A stretch of DNA of 64,000 nucleotides from Intestinimonas massiliensis (ex Afouda et al. 2020) (GTDB taxonomy: Bacteria; Bacillota; Clostridia; Oscillospirales; Oscillospiraceae), in NCBI RefSeq assembly GCF_900626285.1, contig NZ_LR131147.1:374031-438030 (forward strand). The letters run 5' to 3'. Under the pieces are notes generated by a model. That model worked only from the letters and a program-made list of their open reading frames with translations. It made no database searches and had not been told where the DNA came from. How positions within the stretch are numbered: the first letter of the stretch is position 1; each line of letters starts with the position of its first letter. Of the stretch, positions 51,043 to 61,229 are shown piece by piece. The position numbers and the translations under genes are program-made.

Positions 51043-51720
51043 TTATACCGGCTTATTCGTTCCCGCAAGGTCTTTGTGCTCAAACATCATAACAAAAGCA
51101 ATGATCAGCGGTGGGAGACTGATCAAAACTCCTGTCTGCCCCATGGCGCCCGCACAGAGCGCGCCTAAAGCCGCTCCGGCAATAAAGCATAAGATAATCC
51201 CGTAATACTGAACCGCCCTTGCCCAGTGGTCCCGCTCTCCGCTTTTGAGATATAAAAACAGCCGCTCCGTGCCGCTGCGCAGATTTCCGGTACACATCGT
51301 AGTGGCAAAGGCGTTGCCGTTGACCTTGCGGAAGCTCTCCACCTGGACGGCGCACACGAAGGACACCGCCACATTGGCCAGGCTGTCCAGGCTGGATGGC
51401 AGAAAGGCTACCACCGCCAGCAGGATCAGCTCCAGGCCTACAGTGAGCTGCCGCCAGTGTACACCGCCGGAATAGCGGAACCGCTGCTTGATCAGTTCTG
51501 CCACAATAACTCCCACGGCAAAGGCCAGAATGGGGATCAGGTAGTGCAGCACCTGCGCCCACTGGCCCTGGATCAGCCGCACGCCCAGCAGCACGATATT
51601 TCCAGTCTGGGCGTTGGCAAACACGCCGCCTCTAACCAGGTAGGTATAGGCGTCCAAAATTCCACCCGCCACCGCCAGCAGCGCCCCCAGCCGAAAGCTT
51701 TCAGAGGTTTGCTTTTCCAT
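51043..51720 (-). CDS. YoaK-family membrane protein (DUF1275)
   Basis: The 225-aa protein has about six hydrophobic segments, with LGALLAVAGGILDAYTYLVRGGVFANAQTGNIVLLG, the YoaK family signature. Function not established. It follows ybaB on the same strand; in many Firmicutes recR sits there, and it is missing here. Confidence 0.8.
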   Translation of the reverse strand: MEKQTSESFRLGALLAVAGGILDAYTYLVRGGVFANAQTGNIVLLGVRLIQGQWAQVLHYLIPILAFAVGVIVAELIKQRFRYSGGVHWRQLTVGLELILLAVVAFLPSSLDSLANVAVSFVCAVQVESFRKVNGNAFATTMCTGNLRSGTERLFLYLKSGERDHWARAVQYYGIILCFIAGAALGALCAGAMGQTGVLISLPPLIIAFVMMFEHKDLAGTNKPV

Positions 51721-51746
51721 ATTTTATCCGTATCCCTTCACATACA

Positions 51747-51777
51747 GACCGGGGCAGGCCTCTGGCCTACCCCGGTC
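51747..51777 (-). terminator. Hairpin between ybaB and yoaK-like gene
   Basis: GACCGGGGCAGGCC-TCT-GGCCTACCCCGGTC, near perfect, but without a U-tract on the minus strand. Weak terminator candidate. Confidence 0.45.
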
Positions 51778-51793
51778 ATCCGGATTGCTTCGC

Positions 51794-52141
51794 TCAGAAC
51801 GGAAGCCCCAAGCCTCCGGTCAGCTGCTGCATACTGGAGGCGGAATCGCTCTCTGCCGCCCGCAGCGCCTCGTTGACAGCCGCCACAATCATGTCCTGCA
51901 GCATCTCCACGTCCTCCGGATCCACCGCGTCCGGGTCAATGGTGACGCTCTCCAACACCCGCTTGCCGGTCACCGTAGCGGATACCGCCCCGCCGCCGGC
52001 CGCAGCGGTATAGGTCTTGGTCTCCAGCTCCTGCTGCATCTTCATCATGTCCTGCTGCATTTTCTGGACCTGCTTCATCATGTTCATGTTCATACCGCCG
52101 CCAAAGCCGCCCATGCCCCGGCTGTTGAATCCCTTTGCCAT
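51794..52141 (-). CDS. ybaB: YbaB/EbfC nucleoid-associated protein
   Basis: The 115-aa protein has a helical methionine-rich N-terminus (MKQVQKMQQDMMKMQQELE) and the YbaB core (VSATVTGKRVLESVTIDPDAVDPEDVEMLQDMIVAAVNEAL). It forms a DNA-binding dimer. It follows dnaX as usual. ATG 52141 is used, since aaaggag sits 9-10 bases ahead. Confidence 0.9.
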   Translation of the reverse strand: MAKGFNSRGMGGFGGGMNMNMMKQVQKMQQDMMKMQQELETKTYTAAAGGGAVSATVTGKRVLESVTIDPDAVDPEDVEMLQDMIVAAVNEALRAAESDSASSMQQLTGGLGLPF

Positions 52142-52156
52142 AGGTCGCAACTCCTT

Positions 52157-53863
<1,707 letters not shown>

Positions 53864-53895
53864 ACCAGTCACCTCAAGCCATTAGAGAATGATAT

Positions 53896-53943
53896 GAAAA
53901 GGAGGGGCGGAGGATGCGGAAAGCCGCGTCGCTTCGCCCCTCC
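53896..53943 (-). terminator. Rho-independent terminator of the SRP RNA
   Basis: On the minus strand GGAGGGGCG pairs with CGCCCCTCC across a GC-rich loop and is followed by TTTT. It closes the ffs transcript, about 25 bp before dnaX. Confidence 0.75.
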
Positions 53944-53952
53944 CCGATCTCG

Positions 53953-54250
53953 TCCGGGACATGGCAAGACCGCACACCGGCCTTTGGAAACACCGCTATG
54001 TCCGTTACCCTGGCAGCCGGCTCAGGAGCGGGAACCCCGCGGCACAGATCGCGGTCCGCTTAGTGCTGCTCGGTTCCCCGCCTGACACGGTTCACGGGGC
54101 GGCCTTGCGCGGGACCGATCCATCATCACTGCTTACCAGGGTCAGACAACACAGCGCTGTTCCGGGGGCCGGGATTCATCCCTGCTGTAGCGGGTTGCAG
54201 GTACAGGGCACCGCTAACTCCCCGACTAGTGCGGCCTTGCCGCGGACCGG
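53953..54250 (-). ncRNA. ffs: Large signal recognition particle RNA (4.5S/6S-like, SRP RNA)
   Basis: On the minus strand the ends pair: GGCAAGGCCGCAC (about 54230-54242) with GTGCGGTCTTGCC (about 53963-53975). The middle contains GTGTCAGGCGGGGAACCGAG followed by CAGCACTAAG, which is the S-domain asymmetric loop with the GGAA-like tetraloop region. Length about 280 nt, so it includes the Alu domain, as in Firmicutes. It pairs with Ffh for membrane protein targeting. Exact 5' and 3' ends are inferred from the closing helix. Confidence 0.85.
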
Positions 54251-54287
54251 ACGCATCAGCGCCGTCCCTCGGAAGGCTGTCTTTGAT

Positions 54288-54316
54288 ATCATACATCATT
54301 TTTCCCGATTTATCAA
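54288..54316 (-). promoter_or_regulatory. Promoter of the SRP RNA
   Basis: On the minus strand TTGATA (complement 54311-54316), a 17-bp spacer and TATGAT (complement 54288-54293). It lies about 35 bp upstream of the RNA 5' end. Confidence 0.65.
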
Positions 54317-54346
54317 TATCGCTTTTATCTTTTTTTAAAAAAGGAC

Positions 54347-54374
54347 TTTACAACCTGATAAATTATGCTATAAT
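54347..54374 (+). promoter_or_regulatory. Promoter of the tRNA-Ala array
   Basis: TTTACA (54347-54352), a 16-bp spacer and TATAAT (54369-54374). It is the only strong promoter ahead of the three tRNA-like units, so they may form one transcript. Confidence 0.65.
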
Positions 54375-54404
54375 GTTTTGGTGTTGACGCCATCGTATGA
54401 ATAT

Positions 54405-54570
54405 GGGCCTATAGCTCAGCTGGGAGCGCGCACGGGCCAGTTATATGCCCCCTCTTTTGGGCCGGTGGCTCACATGGCTCCCATCCGGTTCGCATCCCTT
54501 AGATTAAAACTTCATATCGTCATATGTTTGGTCCGGTGACTCGCTTGGCAGTCAACCGTGGCAGATATAT
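54405..54570 (+). repeat. Tandem repeat unit 1 with tRNA-Ala 5' half remnant
   Basis: 166 bp starting GGGCCTATAGCTCAGCTG. The first 30 bases copy the acceptor and D arm of tRNA-Ala, then the sequence departs. The unit also contains GGGCCGGTGGCTCACATGG, which reads like a degenerate tRNA 5' half. Similar to unit 2 at most positions. Confidence 0.85.
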
Positions 54571-54737
54571 GGGCCCATAGCTCAGTTGGGAGCGCACGCG
54601 GGCCAGTTATATGCCCCCTCTTTTGGGCCGGTGGCTCACATGGCTCCCATCCGGTTCACATCCCCTTTTATTAAAACTTCATACCATCATATATTTGGTC
54701 CGGTAACTCGCTTGGCAGTCAACCGTGACAGATATAT
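54571..54737 (+). repeat. Tandem repeat unit 2 with tRNA-Ala 5' half remnant
   Basis: 167 bp starting GGGCCCATAGCTCAGTTG, whose acceptor strand is intact. It ends exactly where the true tRNA begins. No functional tRNA can be folded because the anticodon and T arms are not present. Confidence 0.85.
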
Positions 54738-54813
54738 GGGCCCATAGCTCAGCTGGGAGAGCGTTCGGTTCGCATCCGAGAGGTCGAGGGTTCGAATCCC
54801 TTTGGGTCCACCA
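54738..54813 (+). tRNA. tRNA-Ala(CGC)
   Basis: The sequence folds as a complete tRNA: acceptor GGGCCCA/TGGGTCC with G3-U70 wobble (the alanine identity pair), D stem GCTC/GAGC, anticodon stem TTCGG/CCGAG with loop TTCGCAT (anticodon CGC), T arm GAGGG-TTCGAAT-CCCTT, and encoded CCA end. It is the functional member of the array. Confidence 0.93.
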
Positions 54814-54814
54814 A

Positions 54815-54847
54815 AGACAGGCTTGTTCGTGCAAGCCTGTCTTTTTT
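54815..54847. terminator. Bidirectional terminator after tRNA-Ala
   Basis: AGACAGGCTTG-TTCGTG-CAAGCCTGTCT then TTTTT on the plus strand. It ends the tRNA transcript and overlaps the 3' end of the convergent recombinase gene. Confidence 0.8.
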
Positions 54848-56468
54848 ATGCCGTGATATATACCAAAGGCTGCTCACTTGTTCCCTGATCCTGGCACTCT
54901 GTTGCCATTGTGCGGAACTCCTCAAAGGAGACATTAAATTCAATCTCCAGTGTGTAATCTCGATAGACATAAACAGATTTGATAAACTGGGAAATAATCA
55001 TCTTCTTGGCAGCAAAGTTACAGTTGTCATAGAGGTCAGCCCAGGTCTTTATCTTCTCATACTCTTTCCGCTCTACATCAGCGTTCGCAAGATGAATGTC
55101 CAGTTCTTCCCTCGCTGCCTCCACCGCGGCCTCAAGCTCTGTTACCTCGGCCTTCGCCTTGCTGACAAGTTCGTTCAGAAACTCCATATCAAACTTGCTC
55201 TGCCCGCGAATGACCTTGATTCCTTCGTTTTGGTAATCAACCAGTTCTCTTTGCTTTTCTGCTAACTGCACCGTTGCCAGATGGTGTCTTGCTTTTGCCA
55301 ATTCGATGGCTTTCTGGTTCTGTTTCGCAACAATATCTTCCCCGGACGCGGCACTGATTTTAGAAAGCTGATAGCGCACGATCCGGTCTATAATCCCATC
55401 CAATTTCTTTACTCCATAGCCTGACTGTCCATCACATTCTCCCGGATGACGGACATTATAGTGACACTGATACCTGGCGCGAACATCATGGTAAATACTT
55501 CCGTCCTTTCGCACCCGGTTTCTGCCTCCAGTGGTTAAAGTCAGCCGATTTTTACAATGGCCGCAAAAAATATTCCCTACCAGGAGAGATTGTCCTTTCA
55601 GGTTCAATGGGGTTTCTGCATGGTGTGTCGTTCTGTCAGACATGATTTTCTGTGCCCGGTCAAAGGTCTCCTGGTCTATAATCTGTAATTCTGGAATAAA
55701 TGCCGACTGTGCATCCCCATTCCGTATTACTCCCGTATAGATAGGGTTCTTAATGATACGGTTGATGGAGGTATTCGGAAAGTTCTTTCCGTTAGGCTTG
55801 CGGATTTTCTTTTCTTCCAGATATCGGGAAAGACGCTGGGCACCATATCCCTCGTTCACATACTTGTGAAAAATCAGTTGAATGATTTTCGCGGCATCTT
55901 CGTCTACCGCCAAATCAAAGACTTCTTTGTTCCGCTTATTGGTACGGCCTCGCTTATCCAGGCGATAGCCATACGCAATAGAGCCGCCTGTATAAAAGCC
56001 GCTCTCTGTAAGCTGCTCCAGCCGGGTCTTGGTGCGTACAGAAGTCTTGATACTCTCACCCGACGCTTGCCAGTAGCGTATGTAGTTCAACAGCTTATCT
56101 ACATGATTGTCAAACCGCTGCTGTCCCTCTGTTGCACTCCAAACTTCAATTCCATTTCGCACAAACCACTCAACAATGAACGGAGTTTCATCATCCTTGC
56201 GGCCCAGGCGGTCAAACATATAGACCAAAAGAATATCAAACTTTCCCTCTACCGCGTCACGCTGAAGCTCCTGGATGGCGTCTCTTTCTTTTGCAGATTT
56301 CTTAAAGCCGGAAACGCCTTTCTCGTACACTTCCTTTTCAAGTTTCCAATTAGGGTGTTCTGCAATAAAAGCCCGGCAAAACTCTCTCTGCATAGGAATG
56401 TCGTTTTTCTCAACCTGTCCTACCGTAGATACACGATAAAGGCAATCGACTCGCACTACATTTTCCAT
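54846..56468 (-). CDS. Large serine recombinase (second integrase)
   Basis: The 540-aa protein has a resolvase domain with catalytic serine S14 in LYRVSTVGQVEKND and LLVYMFDRLGRK, a recombinase domain (about 165-285), a zinc ribbon (CGHCKNRL and CHYNVRHPGECDGQ) and a long coiled coil. It is distinct from the first recombinase. Its 3' end meets the tRNA-Ala terminator, so the island it belongs to probably integrated beside the tRNA gene. ATG 56468 is chosen, since gaggtgtatgtt precedes it. Confidence 0.9.
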   Translation of the reverse strand: MENVVRVDCLYRVSTVGQVEKNDIPMQREFCRAFIAEHPNWKLEKEVYEKGVSGFKKSAKERDAIQELQRDAVEGKFDILLVYMFDRLGRKDDETPFIVEWFVRNGIEVWSATEGQQRFDNHVDKLLNYIRYWQASGESIKTSVRTKTRLEQLTESGFYTGGSIAYGYRLDKRGRTNKRNKEVFDLAVDEDAAKIIQLIFHKYVNEGYGAQRLSRYLEEKKIRKPNGKNFPNTSINRIIKNPIYTGVIRNGDAQSAFIPELQIIDQETFDRAQKIMSDRTTHHAETPLNLKGQSLLVGNIFCGHCKNRLTLTTGGRNRVRKDGSIYHDVRARYQCHYNVRHPGECDGQSGYGVKKLDGIIDRIVRYQLSKISAASGEDIVAKQNQKAIELAKARHHLATVQLAEKQRELVDYQNEGIKVIRGQSKFDMEFLNELVSKAKAEVTELEAAVEAAREELDIHLANADVERKEYEKIKTWADLYDNCNFAAKKMIISQFIKSVYVYRDYTLEIEFNVSFEEFRTMATECQDQGTSEQPLVYITA

Positions 56469-56571
56469 AACATACACCTCATTCGCTATGGGAACAGTGT
56501 ATGTATCCTTGTTTTCTCTATTTCTCTATCTATTTGTCAAGGTACACTTCACACTATTATTATAGCATTTT

Positions 56572-56748
56572 TTAGTCGTTTTTGCAAGAAATAGAGTATT
56601 TTTTGTCAAGAAAGTTCTGATTTACAAGGGTGCCTTTCACCTTGTCCATTACACCGGGGACAGGCTTTTCTGCATACCGCATAATTACAGTGCAGCCATC
56701 AATCGTGATTACTTCACTCGGAAATTGTTTTGTCTCCAAAGGTTTCAT
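56572..56748 (-). CDS. Small recombinase-associated protein
   Basis: The 58-aa protein has the sequence MKPLETKQFPSEVITIDGCTVIMRYAEKPVPGVMDKVKGTLVN. Similar small proteins accompany serine recombinases, and it may be a recombination accessory factor like TnpW, but I cannot assign a family. ATG 56748 follows gggagaagaat. It lies 103 bp before the recombinase on the same strand. Confidence 0.6.
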   Translation of the reverse strand: MKPLETKQFPSEVITIDGCTVIMRYAEKPVPGVMDKVKGTLVNQNFLDKKYSISCKND

Positions 56749-56762
56749 ATTCTTCTCCCATC

Positions 56763-56789
56763 TTTTGCGTCTCACGGTGAGACGCAAAA
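56763..56789. repeat. 12-bp inverted repeat (TTTTGCGTCTCA)
   Basis: TTTTGCGTCTCA-CGG-TGAGACGCAAAA, perfect arms upstream of the small recombinase-associated gene. It may be a terminator or a binding site controlling the recombinase operon. Confidence 0.6.
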
Positions 56790-57141
56790 AGCCATATCAT
56801 TCGGAGTGTCCATTGATAGGTGCAAGTAAGGATAGACAAGCCAGCGGCGGGTGGCAACCGCTCCATAGGCAATAAACCTCCCCCCATTCCCGTGGGCGGG
56901 GCGTCCTACGCTGTGACGCATAGCCGACGCAAGTAGCATGATCCCGTATTTGTGTCATGGCCTGCGGCTTTGCCAAACCGTGTTACGCTGCTGGTGTGGA
57001 TCGCTCCTTTCTGCCGGAGCTGTCACCTCCTTTCCCGGCAGAAGATCCCGGCGCACCCAGCGTTTGGCTCAACAGAATACGGCAAGTAACTGGCTCGTCC
57101 TATTCAGTTGTCAGAAAGATCGAAGGAATAAAACTCGTCCT
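56790..57141. other. 352-bp intergenic stretch in the small island
   Basis: No supported gene. It contains a short GC-rich dyad (ccccattcccgtgggcgggg) near 56881 and would hold the leader of the recombinase operon. Confidence 0.3.
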
Positions 57142-57654
57142 TCACTTACCGCCGTTTTTGGTTCCGTTCTGCACCCACCTTTCCAAAAATTTTTTTAGAA
57201 TTTTTTTGGCTGCCAATATTCTCTTGGATATATTCTGGTGTTTGACCTTCTCTTGCGCCGCAATTTCCTTTATGGTCAGGCCCTCCACACAGTAGAGCCA
57301 AAGACGGCGGCGTTGAGGCGCAGTCAGGCAGGCATCCAGGCCCTCGGCCAACAGGCGGCATAGGCGGGCCCGCTCCTCCTGGTCGTATTGATCCATGACT
57401 TCCGTTTCGGCAGAGAGCACCGCAAAGGATAGTTCAGCCAGTCCTTCCAGTGAAATTGTCCGGTTACTGTGCCGGTGATCCGCTTTCTCAATCGCGTGGT
57501 AGTTTTCATCAGACCAGCGTTTCCATTTTTCAAACTCCTCCGCACTGGAGAAGTCGGCACGGGTCAGGCGGATATGTATTCCGGTGGCGCTTTTGCATAC
57601 GATGGCGTCCGGGTCCTTCTTATTCAGAGCATAGTCACTATTGCGGTCAAACAT
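57142..57654 (-). CDS. Sigma-70 region 4-like regulator of the small island
   Basis: The 170-aa protein has a C-terminal sigma region 4 helix-turn-helix (RRRLWLYCVEGLTIKEIAAQEKVKHQNISKRILAAKKILKKFL, about 115-160). It is unlike the two sigma-like proteins of the left element but in the same position relative to a recombinase. It probably controls the island. ATG 57654 follows aaaggaggagccaat. A dyad lies directly upstream. Confidence 0.75.
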   Translation of the reverse strand: MFDRNSDYALNKKDPDAIVCKSATGIHIRLTRADFSSAEEFEKWKRWSDENYHAIEKADHRHSNRTISLEGLAELSFAVLSAETEVMDQYDQEERARLCRLLAEGLDACLTAPQRRRLWLYCVEGLTIKEIAAQEKVKHQNISKRILAAKKILKKFLERWVQNGTKNGGK

Positions 57655-57670
57655 ATTGGCTCCTCCTTTA

Positions 57671-57703
57671 ATTTTCGTTGATTCGTGGATGGTCAACGAA
57701 AAT
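57671..57703. promoter_or_regulatory. Inverted repeat upstream of the island sigma gene
   Basis: ATTTTCGTTGA-N11-TCAACGAAAAT, perfect 11-bp arms starting 16 bp upstream of the start codon on the minus strand. A likely operator. Confidence 0.6.
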
Positions 57704-58011
57704 CGGGAGGAGAGCGGCAGGAATATCTTTTTCCGCCAAAATGCAAAAATTTTTCTAAGTTTTCAATGGTTTTTCCGAGCCGGGATAGGTCAGTGTAAAA
57801 ATCATATCCATACCTCGACACTTCATCCCAATATCTTCCAGAATTTTCTGGGGGATACTCGGATAACTTGTCGAGAAATAAATGAGGCGCAGACAACCGG
57901 TTGGTTGTCTGCGCCTTTGTTACGGCATATATGTAATTAGGCGGCGATTTGCCTGTGTGATGAATTAGGTTAAAAGGGATTGCACTTCATTTCTATCCCT
58001 CAATTCCTTAG
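57704..58011. other. Intergenic stretch between the island and the O-antigen ligase
   Basis: Mostly AT-rich with no supported gene. It contains the hairpin at 57885 and probably the right end of the island. Confidence 0.3.
57885..57921 (+). terminator. Hairpin with T-rich tail
   Basis: AGGCGCAGACAACC-GGTT-GGTTGTCTGCGCCT then TTGTT. A 14-bp perfect stem. It may terminate transcripts entering from the left, or mark the island end. Confidence 0.65.
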
Positions 58012-58881
58012 TTATCTAATATCCCTCTTTGCCAATTTGGCAGCAGTAGCAATTACACCAAAAAGGAAAAAGTACACGAACATTACCCGAGGATAGAACC
58101 ATATATATTCCAGCATACCAATTCCTGAAATAGCGCAGAGCGCGCCTACACCAGCAGCCAAAATATTCCTAGCTTCTTTATTGGTGCTAGAGTAGAACGT
58201 CTTTACACCTATTTTGAGCTGATATATCACCGATGCAAGAAAAGTAATTACTCCCCCAAAACCTAGCTCAACCCATATTTGAAGATAATGATTATGAGTA
58301 TGGATAGGGTAATTCCCATCAAACATAGGCGGATAATGTTGGAATACCTCCGTCATAACGTCAGTGCCAAGCCCTATACCTCGCATACCATAGTCGCGGA
58401 TAAGATAGACAGTTTCTTCATAAATGCTAAAACGGTACTGAAGTGAGCTATCTTCAAAATTTCCAATCGTAAGAATACGATTCATTATACTTTCAGGCAG
58501 TAAAGGTAGCGCAAGCAATCCCACCAAAAAGAAAATAGGCAGAAATCTCCAATTCATCATTGCCAGAAATATCATTACCGCCATGCCAAGTCCAACCCAA
58601 CCAGTACGAAAGTAAGTAAGGCCAATAGCGATAAAACAAATTGCCATAGAAATAAACACTAGAGTTCTGCCTATCCATGTCTTGGAATTAAGTAGCAATG
58701 CCAATGTAAAGGGCATAAGCATAACCAGTATTTCTCCAAAGGCATTTGGGTTATCAAAAAAGGAATATACTCGTCCAGGCATCCCAGGGTTGAGTGCCAT
58801 ATCTTGTTGTGAAGGATTGACCTCAACTCCCTGCCAGCCCTGATAACAACCATAAAGGGAGGCGATCACTAGCCCAATATT
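58012..58881 (-). pseudogene. O-antigen ligase/polymerase gene, C-terminal half
   Basis: About 290 codons encode a polytopic membrane protein with YSFFDNPNAFGEILVMLMPF, FRTGWVGLGMAVMIFL and the Wzy_C-type loop with IRDYGMRGIGLGTDV and HTHNHYLQIWVELG. These are the O-antigen ligase/polymerase family hallmarks (WaaL/Wzy-like). The first half is at 61230-61962; an IS21-family element lies between. GTG 58869 could restart translation, but a headless protein is unlikely to work. Confidence 0.82.
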
Positions 58882-58985
58882 CGGGTCGGGCGAAACTAAC
58901 CTTCAAGTGTCGGGAGTTCGCAGCCATACCTAGTCGGAAAAGATAAAGCCACTACCGATGCTCTTTTAAATCCTGTACACTGGAA

Positions 58986-59002
58986 AGTGCCAACAACCCA
59001 GC
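58986..59002 (+). repeat. Inner inverted repeat of the IS21 element, left
   Basis: AGTGCCAACAACCCAGC, exact inverse of the right copy at 61150-61166. It lies 14 bp before istA. Confidence 0.85.
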
Positions 59003-59016
59003 GGAAAGGAAAAGCG

Positions 59017-60330
59017 ATGAAAGAGCAAAATGGTAATGGCTTTGCACCAAGTATAGCACAAGCCATAGAAGAAATGAAGGCAAAACAGGGAGACTCCTTT
59101 TCTTTGGAACGCATCAACTTAGCGGAGTTAGAACGACGAACCGGCGTATCTCGTAGCAGACTGCGCAGACTCAAGAGAAACGGCTTTCAAGACTTGCCTC
59201 GCAGCACTAAAGGCAGTAGACATAGGGTCACAAAACTCAGCGGTTATACTGGCCTGTTGGACAGCTTGCTGCGCCAAGGCGTTAAGAATTCCTCTGTCGT
59301 ATTGGAGCGTTTGAAACAGGCTGGTTTTGAAGGAGGGGCGACCATTGTAAAAGAGTATATTGCCGCTCACAAGGACCTCATTCCGGCCAAACGCCAGTTG
59401 GTTGCGCCGCAGGGAAATCGTGGCCGCCGGTACGTCACAAAGCCCGGTGAAGCCTACCAGATGGACTGGGGATTCACGGATGTCTTGGATTACAACAGTC
59501 GGACCTACCGCGTTGCCTGCTTTGCCATGATTTGTCACCACTGTGGCCAGCGGTATATTGAGTTCTTCCCCAACGCCCGGCAGGAAAACCTGTTTATTGG
59601 GATGATCCATGCTTTCCAGTACATGGGGGTTCCGAGATTTGTATTAACCGACAATATGAAGAGTGTCGTGCTGCACCGGGATCTGGAGGGACATCCAGTC
59701 TGACAGAAAGACTACGACACCTTTATGCAAGCGCTGGCTTTCGAGACAAAACTTTGCAAGCCACGGCATCCCTTTACCAAGGGCAAGGTGGAGCGGTTGG
59801 TTCGCTTTGTGAAAGACAATTTCCTGGCTGACCGAGTATTCTGCGATCTTACAGACCTGAATTGGCAGGCACTGGAATGGTGCAACAAACAGAACGAAAC
59901 ATACCGCCGTACTGTGGATGGTGCGCCTCAAAAGATTCACGAAACTGTATGCGGAGAACAACTGCGTATGGTTCCGGAGGATGCCATCCGATTCTATCTC
60001 TGTCCGGAAAGAAAAATCTCCTTTGATGGCTTTGTAAATTACGAGGGCAGGCGTTTCGGTGTACCCTACAGCTATCCTGGTGCAACAGCGAGAGTAGAGC
60101 GCAACGGTGATTTGTTGCGCATCTATTCTGCTGATCTGAAGGTACTGCTGGCTACACATACCGTTACCTGGAGCCGCACCGACAGTTTCTGTGAGGGACA
60201 GTACGAATCCTTGGCACAGCCAGAAGAATTTCCCACAGCGCCTGTACAAACGCAGATTTTTCAGTTACCAAAACCCTCTCAGGATCTATCCTTTGCCAAA
60301 TTCGATTTTGACAAGGAGGACCAGGTATGA
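59017..60330 (+). pseudogene. istA: IstA transposase gene with a premature TGA
   Basis: 437 codons in one frame encode an IS21 IstA: helix-turn-helix, DDE core with YQMDWGFTDV (D), VLTDNMKSVV (D) and PFTKGKVERLV (E). The TGA at 59701-59703 stands where family members have W (HPV-stop-QKDYDTFM). A one-base TGG to TGA change explains it. The second half reads on in the same frame to 60330 and overlaps istB by 4 bp. The DDE residues on each side of the stop are all kept. Confidence 0.88.
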
Positions 60331-61136
60331 AAGAAACAATCTTTGAGCAGGTGGCGTCCGCTGCTTCTGTTTTGAAGCTGGATCTTTCCGCTGAGGAATT
60401 CGCGCTGTTCGCAGAAGACCGGGAATTCTCGGAAGCGGGAATGGAGGCGGTACAGATGCTGCTCGGCTATCTTAGCGAAAAGAAACAGCAGACCACCATT
60501 CAGACCTTATTGAAGATGAGTCGTCTACCCACAAAAGCACCCAAGACCTTTGAGAATTTTGACTTTTCGTTGCTCAAAGGGAAAGATGTGGAACGCCTGA
60601 AGGTTTTGTCCTCCTTGAACGCTATCTACTCTCACCGCAACCTGGCCTTTATTGGCCCGGCAGGCACAGGCAAAACGCATTTGGCTCAGGCTTTCGGATA
60701 CGCCTGCTGCCAGCACGGGTTGAAAACCTATTTCATTAAGGCATCTGAACTCCGTGACAGATTCACAGCAGCCCGACGTTCTGGAAAGACTGATTCCTGC
60801 CTAAATGGTCTTGTGCGCCCTTCTTGCCTGATTATTGACGAGATTGGCCACTGTGCCTTTGACAAGGAGAATACCAGGCTGTTCTTTGACCTGATTGACC
60901 GGCGCTACAACAAGGAAGGCAGTTTCAATATGATCTTCACCAGTAACAAGAATCCGGCTCTCTGGCGTGAGGATTTCGAGGAAGACGCTACCTTGCTGTG
61001 TACGCTGGACCGCATCTTTGACGATGCCACTGTGTTTAAGCTGCGTGGTGAAAGTTTCCGCGGAAAGAAACTGGAGACCGTCTCACTGCAAACTGGCAGG
61101 GTACCTACAGTTGAGCCGGCAGTAACGAAAGAATAA
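60327..61136 (+). CDS. istB: IstB ATPase, IS21 transposition helper
   Basis: The 269-aa protein has Walker A GPAGTGKT, Walker B CLIIDEIG and sensor MIFTSNKN of the AAA+ IstB family. It selects target DNA and recruits IstA. Intact, and translationally coupled to istA by an ATGA overlap. The element can transpose only if an intact IstA is supplied. Confidence 0.92.
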   Translation: MKETIFEQVASAASVLKLDLSAEEFALFAEDREFSEAGMEAVQMLLGYLSEKKQQTTIQTLLKMSRLPTKAPKTFENFDFSLLKGKDVERLKVLSSLNAIYSHRNLAFIGPAGTGKTHLAQAFGYACCQHGLKTYFIKASELRDRFTAARRSGKTDSCLNGLVRPSCLIIDEIGHCAFDKENTRLFFDLIDRRYNKEGSFNMIFTSNKNPALWREDFEEDATLLCTLDRIFDDATVFKLRGESFRGKKLETVSLQTGRVPTVEPAVTKE

Positions 61137-61149
61137 CTAATCTATGAGT

Positions 61150-61166
61150 GCTGGGTTGTTGGCACT
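61150..61166 (-). repeat. Inner inverted repeat of the IS21 element, right
   Basis: GCTGGGTTGTTGGCACT, exact inverse of 58986-59002. It is followed by ctttttgttt and may double as a terminator for istB. Confidence 0.8.
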
Positions 61167-61229
61167 CTTTTTGTTTATTCTACTAGCTCTGGGGTTCGCC
61201 GACAAAAATTGGTTAAATACTCCCGACAA

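Larger units (their letters stand above)
58908..61228 (+). mobile_element. IS21-family insertion sequence
   Basis: 2321 bp bounded by TGTCGGGAGT at 58908 and its inverse at 61219-61228. It contains istA (broken) and istB. A 17-bp inverted repeat AGTGCCAACAACCCAGC (58986-59002 and 61150-61166) flanks the two genes just inside the ends, as expected for the multiple terminal repeats of IS21 elements. No target-site duplication is visible. Confidence 0.8.

Noticed and set aside
54405..54737. CRISPR array
   Set aside because: Units are only two, 166-167 bp long, carry tRNA-like sequence and have no spacers; no cas genes occur in the window.
59701..59703. Alternative genetic code with TGA as tryptophan
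   Set aside because: Many confirmed genes in the window use TGA as stop (for example the ATGA overlaps), so istA is simply broken.
58908..61228. Target-site duplication of the IS21 element
   Set aside because: Flanks cttcaag and aaatatg do not match; no duplication claimed.
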